This document shows, in pieces, positions 1 through 5,221 of a stretch of 5,755 nucleotides of DNA. Position numbers and translations under genes: made by a program. Below the pieces are notes generated by a model that was not told the DNA's origin, searched no databases, and saw only the letters and a list, made by a program, of their open reading frames with translations. Each line of letters starts with the position of its first letter. Position 1 is the first letter of the stretch. Source of the stretch: Nitrospirae bacterium RIFCSPHIGHO2_01_FULL_66_17 (GTDB taxonomy: Bacteria; Nitrospirota; Nitrospiria; 2-01-FULL-66-17). The stretch spans positions 9,529 through 15,283 of the forward strand of contig MHEO01000043.1 in NCBI GenBank assembly GCA_001803875.1, in the 5' to 3' direction.

Positions 1-42
1 CGCGTCAAGGCCAATTCCCTCGATGGAGGCTTGGCGGAGTGA
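1..42 (+). CDS. C-terminal end of an upstream gene (partial)
   Basis: Frame 1 is open from the window edge and reads RVKANSLDGGLAE before a TGA at 40-42. That TGA overlaps the GTG start of the VanZ-family gene as GTGA, a common arrangement between translationally coupled genes. Only 13 residues are visible, so no family can be named. The overlap is the only support, and the short open frame could also be chance. Confidence 0.4.
   Translation, partial: RVKANSLDGGLAE
25..29 (+). promoter_or_regulatory. Shine-Dalgarno site for the VanZ-family gene
   Basis: GGAGG lies 9 nt before the GTG at 39. It supports that GTG as the start, rather than the ATG at 23, which opens a different frame with no family match. 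Confidence 0.6.
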
Positions 43-458
43 AGTCGCCCGGCGCGCCGTCGGCGCCCTCCGCGCGCTCAGGCCTCTCGGCCATCGGGTC
101 GGCATGGTGGTGGCTTGCGGCGGGTCTGTACGCGCTTGCGATCTTTCTTCTCGCCGGGCAGTCGTATCCCCTGGGCATCAAGCACATGCCGTTCCTGGTC
201 GACAAGGCCATCCACGTTCTCGTGTATGGGGCGTTCTCCGCCGTCCTGTTCGCGGCTCTGCGCCACTCCAGGCCTCGGACCCCGTCACTGGTGCTCGCCA
301 GCGTGGCGGCGGTGATCGCCGTCCTGTACGGCCTCAGCGACGAGTACCATCAATCGTTCATCCCGTTCCGGCGCACCGACGCATACGACCTGGCGGCGAA
401 CGCCGTCGGAGCCGTCGTGGCGCAGGGCCTCGTGCTGTGGTCGGGACGCGGGCAATAG
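39..458 (+). CDS. VanZ-family integral membrane protein
   Basis: A 139-residue protein with the VanZ-like pattern. Four hydrophobic segments are visible at about residues 23-41, 56-74, 83-99 and 115-134. The conserved polar residues of the family are present: D55-K56 with H59 and Y63 at the second segment, then SDEYHQSFIPFRRTDAYD at 100-117 followed by N121 and G124. VanZ-like proteins are inner-membrane proteins; the founding member raises teicoplanin resistance in enterococci, but most chromosomal homologues have no proven role. The GTG start is chosen from a GGAGG 9 nt upstream and the GTGA overlap with the preceding frame. The gene ends 24 nt before manC and is in the same reading frame, so the two are probably co-transcribed, which suggests an envelope or polysaccharide link. 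Family assignment is firm; function is unknown. Confidence 0.88.
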   Translation: MKSPGAPSAPSARSGLSAIGSAWWWLAAGLYALAIFLLAGQSYPLGIKHMPFLVDKAIHVLVYGAFSAVLFAALRHSRPRTPSLVLASVAAVIAVLYGLSDEYHQSFIPFRRTDAYDLAANAVGAVVAQGLVLWSGRGQ

Positions 459-482
459 CCGATCGATGGTGAGCGGACCGGA

Positions 483-2042
483 ATGAGCGCGTCGCGCGGG
501 AAGCAGCATTCGTCCGTAAAACGGCACCAACAAGCGGCCGTAAAACGGCACCAACAAGCGGCCGTCACGCTGGACCTGCACGCCGTCATCCTCGCGGGGG
601 GAACCGGGACCCGCTTCTGGCCGCTCTCCCGGCGGCTGGCTCCCAAGCAACTCATCGCGCTCCTGAGCGACCGGACGATGCTGCAGGAAACGGTGCTCCG
701 TATTGCCCCGGCGGTGCCGGCAGAGAGGCGCTGGGTCGTGACGGGCGGGGATCTCGCGGACGAGGTCGGCCGCCAACTGCGCGCGGTTGACGCGAACGCG
801 ACGGTGATCGTCGAGCCGGCCGGCCGGAACACGGCCCCGGCGATCGCGGTGGCGGCGCACCGCGTGATCGAGCGGGACCCCGACGCGGTCATGGCCGTCC
901 TCCCGGCGGACCACGTCATCGCGAAGTCCGACGCGTTTCTCCGGTGTCTGGCGAGGGCCGAAGAGGTCGCGCGCGAGGGATTCCTCGTGACGATCGGGCT
1001 GGTGCCGCGGCGCGCCGAGACCGGCTACGGGTACATCCAGCGCGGCGAGCCTCTCCGGGTCGGTTCGCCGGCGAGCGGCGCGAAGCCGGACGCTGATGCG
1101 TCTAGCGTGACGCTCGATAGTTGCTTCGCGTTCAGTGTCGCGCGCTTCGTCGAGAAACCCGACCGGGCCGCCGCCGAGCGCTACGTCGCCGCGGGCGACT
1201 ACTTCTGGAACGGCGGCATGTTCATCTGGCGGGCGGCGGCGATCCTCGATGAACTCCGCGCGCACGCCCCAGCCGTCGCGGAGGCCGCCGAGCGGATCGC
1301 GGAGGCGATGAAGGCCGGAGCCGACCGGAATCGGATCGCCGATCTCTACCGGACGATCGAGGCCGTGTCCATCGATTACGCCGTGATGGAGCGCACCCGT
1401 CGCGCCGCGGTGATTCCCGCCGAACTGGGGTGGAGCGACGTCGGGAGCTGGGCGGCGCTGGACGACGTGGCGGAGAAGGACGAACGCGGCAACGTGATCA
1501 GCGGCCGCGTGCTCGACTTCGGCAGCGAACGGTCGATCCTCTACGCGCAGGATCGGCTCGTGGCGACGATCGGCCTCAAGGACGTGATCGTGGTCGACAC
1601 GCCGGACGCCACCCTGGTCTGCGACAAGGATCGGGCGCAGGACGTCCGCCGCGTGGTCGAAACCCTGGAGGCCCAACACGCGCAGGAGCACGTGACCCAC
1701 AAGACGGTGCAGCGCCCGTGGGGCGCGTACACCGTCCTGGAGGAAGGGGAGGGCTACAAGATCAAGCGGATCGTCATCAACCCCTCGTCGCGCCTCAGCC
1801 TCCAGATGCACCGGCAACGGAGCGAGCATTGGGTGGTGGTGGCCGGCACGGCGCGGGTGACCTGCGGGGACCGCGTGTACGACGTGAAGACCAACGAGAG
1901 CACCTACATCCCGCCGCAGACCAGGCACCGCCTGGAAAATCCCGATCCGGCGATCCCGCTCCAGATCATCGAAGTCCAGAACGGTCCGTATCTCGGCGAG
2001 GACGATATCGTCCGCTTCGACGACGACTTCGGCCGGGCCTAG
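483..2042 (+). CDS. manC: Mannose-1-phosphate guanylyltransferase / mannose-6-phosphate isomerase (bifunctional)
   Basis: A cytoplasmic 519-residue enzyme of the ManC/AlgA type that makes GDP-mannose from mannose-1-P and GTP; its second domain interconverts fructose-6-P and mannose-6-P. The nucleotidyltransferase domain spans about residues 33-390, with AGGTGTRFWPLSR at 38-50, PKQL at 54-57, FVEKP at 222-226 and WNGGMFIW at 242-249. The type II isomerase cupin starts near H406 (RPWGAY) and has QMHRQRSEHW at 441-450, which contains the metal-ligand region. Two features are atypical. Residues 1-32 extend beyond the usual start and include KRHQQAAV twice, coded by an exact tandem repeat. Residues about 192-214 form an extra loop between GYGYIQRGEPL and FVEKP. 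No ATG, GTG or TTG occurs in frame between 483 and the core, so the ATG at 483 is preferred, with GGTGAG at 468-473 as a possible ribosome-binding site. The neighbouring phosphomannomutase supplies its substrate. Confidence 0.95.
   Translation: MSASRGKQHSSVKRHQQAAVKRHQQAAVTLDLHAVILAGGTGTRFWPLSRRLAPKQLIALLSDRTMLQETVLRIAPAVPAERRWVVTGGDLADEVGRQLRAVDANATVIVEPAGRNTAPAIAVAAHRVIERDPDAVMAVLPADHVIAKSDAFLRCLARAEEVAREGFLVTIGLVPRRAETGYGYIQRGEPLRVGSPASGAKPDADASSVTLDSCFAFSVARFVEKPDRAAAERYVAAGDYFWNGGMFIWRAAAILDELRAHAPAVAEAAERIAEAMKAGADRNRIADLYRTIEAVSIDYAVMERTRRAAVIPAELGWSDVGSWAALDDVAEKDERGNVISGRVLDFGSERSILYAQDRLVATIGLKDVIVVDTPDATLVCDKDRAQDVRRVVETLEAQHAQEHVTHKTVQRPWGAYTVLEEGEGYKIKRIVINPSSRLSLQMHRQRSEHWVVVAGTARVTCGDRVYDVKTNESTYIPPQTRHRLENPDPAIPLQIIEVQNGPYLGEDDIVRFDDDFGRA
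497..517 (+). repeat. 21-bp block shared with the 2042-2198 element (copy 1)
   Basis: This block is identical to 2067-2087. Similarity resumes after the tandem repeat: 566-579 matches 2088-2101 at 12 of 14 positions. The manC copy therefore looks like the same element segment with two 24-bp units placed in the middle. It codes manC residues 5-12. Confidence 0.85.
514..565 (+). repeat. Tandem 24-bp repeat inside the manC start region
   Basis: Two exact, adjacent 24-bp units occupy 516-539 and 540-563, and period-24 identity holds over 514-565. Each unit is in frame and codes VKRHQQAA. The units use GTA, AAA and CAA codons that are scarce in neighbouring genes, and they are more A-rich than the surroundings. 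An inverted near-copy lies at 5226-5250. Confidence 0.9.
1101..1129 (-). repeat. Degenerate inverted copy of the shared block within manC
   Basis: TCTAGCGTGACG at 1101-1112 is the exact reverse complement of 2085-2096, and 1113-1129 matches the reverse complement of 2068-2084 at 11 of 17 positions (23 of 29 overall). It lies in the extra loop of ManC at about residues 207-216. The match is imperfect, so its origin as a repeat copy is an inference. Confidence 0.45.
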
Positions 2043-2045
2043 GAG
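2041..2045 (+). promoter_or_regulatory. Shine-Dalgarno-like AGGAG before the small ORF
   Basis: AGGAG, formed by the end of the manC stop codon plus the element's left terminus, lies 7 nt before the ATG at 2053. The spacing is close to ideal. Whether it is used is unknown. Confidence 0.35.
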
Positions 2046-2066
2046 CCTGTCCATGAACGGCCATCT

Positions 2067-2087
2067 CGGGAAGCAGCATTCGTCCGT
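2067..2087 (+). repeat. 21-bp block shared with the manC start (copy 2)
   Basis: This block is identical to 497-517 and lies near the left end of the inverted-repeat element. The following 14 bp (2088-2101) match 566-579 at 12 positions. Confidence 0.85.
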
Positions 2088-2111
2088 CACGCTAGAGCTG
2101 CGTTGTCGGTC

Positions 2112-2158
2112 GGCCGTGCGTGCTCACGTACGAACCAGTACGCTCCGCGCGCGCGGCC
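2112..2158. repeat. Long imperfect hairpin inside the element
   Basis: The arm 2112-2123 (GGCCGTGCGTGC) pairs with 2147-2158 (GCGCGCGCGGCC) over 12 bp including two G-U pairs. An internal loop (TCA against CTCC) follows, then a 5-bp stem CGTAC/GTACG at 2127-2131 and 2138-2142 with loop GAACCA. With the terminal repeats paired, a transcript would form a closed, branched structure. Confidence 0.7.
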
Positions 2159-2196
2159 TCCCTCCGCCTTGCATCTGGCGCGTTCCTGAACAGGCT

Positions 2197-2217
2197 CCGA
2201 GGGGCTTTGCCCCTCGG
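2197..2217. repeat. Perfect 9-bp GC hairpin upstream of the phosphomannomutase gene
   Basis: CCGAGGGGC (2197-2205) and GCCCCTCGG (2209-2217) form a perfect stem with a TTT loop. It is followed by TCGCAAAAG, with no T run on either strand, so it is not a standard intrinsic terminator. It abuts the right end of the inverted-repeat element and may be part of it, a weak attenuator or an mRNA-stabilising structure. Confidence 0.6.
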
Positions 2218-2240
2218 TCGCAAAAGAACATCATCCGGCC

Positions 2241-3647
2241 GTGAGTATTTTTCGTGAATACGATATTCGCGGCGTCGTCGGGGCCGACCTGACGTTCGAC
2301 CTGGCCGAGCGGATCGGCCGGGCGTACGGCACGATGGTCCGGCGCGCCAACGGGTCCTCGGTCAGCCTCGCCCGCGACGTGCGGGAGCACTCGACCCCGA
2401 TTCGGGATCGGCTGGCCGCCGGCATCCTCTCGACCGGCGTCGATGTCGTCGATCTCGGGGTGTGCCCGACGCCGGTGCTCTACTACTCGCTCTTTCACCT
2501 CGCGGTCGACGGCGGCGTGATGATCACCGGCAGCCACAACCCGCCCGAATTCAACGGCCTGAAACTGTGCGTGGGGAAGGAATCCATTTACGGCGCGGCC
2601 ATCCAGACGCTCCGACGGATGGTCGAGGGCGGGGAGCGGGTGCGGGGCGCCGGCACGATGTCGGACTACGCGATCCTCCCGCCGTATCATGACGAGCTCG
2701 CGCGGCAATTTGCCGGCCTGAAAACGGCGCGGGGAGGGGCGTCCGGCCGGACGCCCCTCCGGGTCGTCGTCGATTCAGGGAACGGCGTGGCCGGCCTGGC
2801 GGCGCCGGCGCTGCTGCGGGCGATCGGGTGCGACGTGACCGAACTCTACAGCGAGCCCGACGCGCGCTTTCCCCACCATCACCCCGACCCCACCGTCGTC
2901 GACAATCTGCGCGATCTGATCGCCGCCGTGCGCGAACACCGCGCCGACCTGGGCGTTGCCTTCGACGGCGACGCCGACCGCCTGGGGGTGGTCGACGAGC
3001 GCGGCGAGATCCTGTGGGGGGATCGGCTGCTCGCGCTGCTGGCCGGGCCCGTCCTCGCGGCGAAGCCGGGGGCGCCGGTGATCGCGGAGGCGAAGTGCTC
3101 GCAGGTGCTCTACGACGAGATCGCGCGGCTGGGCGGGCGTCCGGTGATGTGGAAGACCGGGCACTCGTTGATCAAGGCGCGCATGAAGGAACTCGACGCG
3201 CCGCTCGCCGGCGAAATGAGCGGACACCTCTTCTTCGCCGACCGCTACTACGGCTACGACGACGGCATCTACGCCGCATGTCGCGTCGTGGAACTCCTCG
3301 TCCGCGACGGCCGTCCGCTGTCCGTATTGGCGTCCCGCCTGCCTTCGACGAGCGCGACCCCAGAAATTCGCGTCGATTGCCCGGACGAGCGCAAGTTCGG
3401 CGTCGTCGCCCGGCTCCGGACGTTCTTTCAGGACGCCGCAAAGCGGGCGGCCCGCTTTCCGATCCCGATCCTGGAGGTGATCGACGTCGACGGCGTCCGG
3501 GTCCGCACCGCGTGGGGGTGGGGACTTGTCCGCGCGTCGAACACCCAGCCCGTGCTCGTGCTCCGATTCGAAGCCGACACCCCCGGGCACCTCGACGCGC
3601 TCCGGGCGGCGATGGAGGCGCAGGTCACGGAGTGTTTGGCGGGCTGA
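2241..3647 (+). CDS. manB: Phosphomannomutase / phosphoglucomutase
   Basis: A 468-residue cytoplasmic alpha-D-phosphohexomutase of the AlgC/ManB type that converts mannose-6-P to mannose-1-P, the substrate of the ManC encoded just upstream; many members also act on glucose phosphates. The family landmarks appear in order: FREYDIRG at residues 4-11, the phosphoserine loop TGSHNPPEFNG with Ser98, the metal loop DGDADR at 242-247, the sugar-binding GEMSGH at 324-329 and the phosphate-binding RASNTQP at 431-437. Length is normal. TGSHNP rather than SASHNP argues against phosphoglucosamine mutase (GlmM). The GTG start is set by the conserved N-terminus; no Shine-Dalgarno sequence is visible, and the GTG overlaps the stop of a preceding small ORF. 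A perfect 28-bp palindrome codes residues 165-174 at the domain I/II linker. The last 16 nt overlap the oppA start. Confidence 0.95.
   Translation: MSIFREYDIRGVVGADLTFDLAERIGRAYGTMVRRANGSSVSLARDVREHSTPIRDRLAAGILSTGVDVVDLGVCPTPVLYYSLFHLAVDGGVMITGSHNPPEFNGLKLCVGKESIYGAAIQTLRRMVEGGERVRGAGTMSDYAILPPYHDELARQFAGLKTARGGASGRTPLRVVVDSGNGVAGLAAPALLRAIGCDVTELYSEPDARFPHHHPDPTVVDNLRDLIAAVREHRADLGVAFDGDADRLGVVDERGEILWGDRLLALLAGPVLAAKPGAPVIAEAKCSQVLYDEIARLGGRPVMWKTGHSLIKARMKELDAPLAGEMSGHLFFADRYYGYDDGIYAACRVVELLVRDGRPLSVLASRLPSTSATPEIRVDCPDERKFGVVARLRTFFQDAAKRAARFPIPILEVIDVDGVRVRTAWGWGLVRASNTQPVLVLRFEADTPGHLDALRAAMEAQVTECLAG
2733..2760. repeat. Perfect 28-bp palindrome within the phosphomannomutase gene
   Basis: The half-site GGAGGGGCGTCC is followed by GGCC and then by the exact reverse complement of the half-site. 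It codes GGASGRTPLR (residues 165-174), just before the domain II strand VVVDSGNG. A perfect palindrome of this length is unlikely by chance even in GC-rich DNA, and a linker is where inserted sequence would be tolerated. Confidence 0.75.
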
Positions 3648-5221
3648 CCGTCGGATCGGCCCGACGGCTGCTCGCCGCATGCCTGTCGATCGGTGTGGGC
3701 GCGTGCACGGCGGCCTCGTCGGCGCCCACCAACGTCTTTCGTTTCGTCCTCTCCAACGAACCGCCGACGCTGGACTGGTCGCTCGCCACCGACAGCGTGT
3801 CGATCACGGTGATCGAAAACCTCATGGACGGCCTCACCCGGTTCGACGACGACCTCAAGGCGGTCCCGTCCGTTGCCGCGTCGTGGGACGTGTCCGGCGA
3901 CGGCCGGGTCTACCGGTTTCACCTTCGGCCGGACGTCAAGTGGACCGACGGGCGGCCCGTCACGGCCGGCGATTTCGAGTACGCCTGGAAGCGGCTGCTC
4001 GATCCGAACACCGGAGCGGAGTACGCCTATTTTCTGTACCCGGTGGCGAACGCCAAGGCCTACAACACCGGGAAGATCGCCGATCCCGCGGCCGTCGGGG
4101 TCCGCGCGCTCTCGCCGACGGAATTGGAGGTCCGCCTCGAACGGCCGCTCGTCTACTTTCCCAGTTTGACCACGTTCATGGTGACCTTTCCCCAGCGCCG
4201 CGATCTGATCGAGCGATACGGCAATCGGTGGACCGACCCGGAGCGCCTGGTGACGAACGGCCCGTTTCGCCTGACGGACTGGCGGCACGAGTACCGTCTG
4301 GTCCTCGCGGCCAATCCGACCTACTTCGGCGGCCGGCCCGCGCTGGACCGGGTCGTCATGTACGTGGTGAACGAGCGGACCACGGAGTTGACCTTGTACC
4401 AGACCGGCGATCTGGACTACGCGCAACTGCCCCCGGAAGCGATCCCCGCGTTCCAGGGCTCGCCGGAGCACCTCCGCCTGCCGATCCTCCGTGGGTATTA
4501 CGCGGGGTTCAACGTCAACAAGGCCCCCTTCACCGACCCCCGGGTGCGGCGGGCCTTCACGCTCGCCATCGATCGGGAGCAATTCCCGAAGATCCTGCGC
4601 GGAGGCGAGCGGGCGGCGACGAGCTGGGTCCCGCCCGGGATGTTCGGCCACGACCCGTCGATCGGCCTGCCGTTCGACCCCGACCGCGCGCGACGTCTCC
4701 TGGCCGAGGCGGGCTACCCGGATGGCCGGGGATTGCCGCCGGTCGAGTACGTCTACAACACGGGGCCGGTCAATACGTTGATCGCCGAGAATCTGCAAGC
4801 CCAGTGGAAGGCCCATCTCGGGGTGAGCGTGACGCTCGACAATCAGGAGTGGAAGGTCTATCTCAAGCGCCTGCAGCACGACGCGCCCCCGCTGTTCCGG
4901 CTCGGGTGGGGGGCGGACTACCCCGACCCCGATAATTTTCTCGCCCTGTTCACCGCCGATTCGGGCAACAACCACACCGGCTGGGCCAACCCGCGCTACG
5001 ACGCCCTGGTCGCCGACGCCTCGGCCGAGACCGACCCCACGCGCCGGGCGGCGCTCTACCGCGAGGCGCAGCGCATCCTGACCGAGCAGGACGTGCCCAT
5101 CGCGCCGCTCTTCACCCACGCGCAAAACATCCTCGTCAAACCACGGGTCAGGGGCTTGAGCCTGAACGCGATGGAGATCCTGTCGCTGCAAGGCGTGACG
5201 CTGGAGGCACGAGGGCGATGA
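3632..5221 (+). CDS. oppA: Oligopeptide ABC transporter substrate-binding lipoprotein
   Basis: A 529-residue member of the SBP_bac_5 family that captures peptides outside the inner membrane and hands them to an Opp permease. From the GTG at 3632, the N-terminus has an RR pair (11-12), a hydrophobic core and a lipobox-like VGAC with Cys25, suggesting lipid anchoring. The mature part starts with the typical EPPTLDW and continues with FNVNKAPFTDPRVRRAFTLA (293-312, followed by IDRE) and GWGADYPDPDNFL (425-437). The segment AYFLYPVANAKAYNTGKI favours OppA over DppA or nickel binders, but ligand specificity cannot be read with certainty. The GTG overlaps the phosphomannomutase end by 16 nt; GGAGG at 3614-3618 is rather distant and AGGTCA at 3622-3627 is closer. 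The stop overlaps the oppB ATG as ATGA, so translation is probably coupled. Confidence 0.92.
   Translation: MFGGLTVGSARRLLAACLSIGVGACTAASSAPTNVFRFVLSNEPPTLDWSLATDSVSITVIENLMDGLTRFDDDLKAVPSVAASWDVSGDGRVYRFHLRPDVKWTDGRPVTAGDFEYAWKRLLDPNTGAEYAYFLYPVANAKAYNTGKIADPAAVGVRALSPTELEVRLERPLVYFPSLTTFMVTFPQRRDLIERYGNRWTDPERLVTNGPFRLTDWRHEYRLVLAANPTYFGGRPALDRVVMYVVNERTTELTLYQTGDLDYAQLPPEAIPAFQGSPEHLRLPILRGYYAGFNVNKAPFTDPRVRRAFTLAIDREQFPKILRGGERAATSWVPPGMFGHDPSIGLPFDPDRARRLLAEAGYPDGRGLPPVEYVYNTGPVNTLIAENLQAQWKAHLGVSVTLDNQEWKVYLKRLQHDAPPLFRLGWGADYPDPDNFLALFTADSGNNHTGWANPRYDALVADASAETDPTRRAALYREAQRILTEQDVPIAPLFTHAQNILVKPRVRGLSLNAMEILSLQGVTLEARGR

Larger units (their letters stand above)
2042..2198. mobile_element. 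MITE-like element with 18-bp terminal inverted repeats
   Basis: The left end at 2042-2059 (GGAGCCTGTCCATGAACG) and the reverse complement of the right end at 2181-2198 (GGAGCCTGTTCAGGAACG) match at 16 of 18 positions and enclose 157 bp. Inside are the 21-bp block shared with the manC start (2067-2087) and a strong hairpin at 2112-2158. The element has no transposase, which fits a small non-autonomous element or a structured intergenic repeat. I see no clear target-site duplication. Its first base is the last base of the manC stop codon TAG (2040-2042). I do not recognise a named family. Confidence 0.6.
2053..2244 (+). other. Possible 63-codon leader ORF made of repeat sequence
   Basis: An ATG at 2053, preceded by AGGAG 7 nt upstream, opens 63 codons that end at TGA 2242-2244, overlapping the phosphomannomutase GTG as GTGA. 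Most of the ORF is the inverted-repeat element and its hairpin, and the predicted peptide resembles no family I know. The peptide itself is probably unimportant. The interest is that translating it would bring ribosomes to a start that lacks its own Shine-Dalgarno site. It may equally be a chance ORF. Confidence 0.25.

Noticed and set aside
514..565. CRISPR array
   Set aside because: The two units are directly adjacent with no spacers, are in frame within manC, and no cas gene is present.
285..2090. 601-codon open frame on the minus strand opposite manC
   Set aside because: It mirrors manC codons in GC-rich DNA, has an Arg/Asp/His-rich low-information translation and shows no family motif. 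The plus-strand ManC is unambiguous.
2197..2217. Rho-independent terminator after manC
   Set aside because: No T run follows the stem on either strand, and the downstream gene belongs to the same pathway.
2041..2240. Promoter for the phosphomannomutase gene
   Set aside because: I found no convincing -35/-10 pair. The region is explained by the inverted-repeat element and hairpin.
3440..3458. 8-bp inverted repeat AAAGCGGG/CCCGCTTT inside the phosphomannomutase gene
   Set aside because: Short stems of this kind are expected by chance in several kb of GC-rich sequence, and it codes an ordinary part of the protein.
2828..3631. Upstream part of the long open frame that contains oppA
   Set aside because: The translation is Arg/Pro-rich shadow of the phosphomannomutase gene. 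The OppA signal peptide begins only after the GTG at 3632.
2241..3647. Phosphoglucosamine mutase (GlmM)
   Set aside because: The active-site loop is TGSHNPPEFNG, the phosphomannomutase/phosphoglucomutase form, and the gene adjoins manC.
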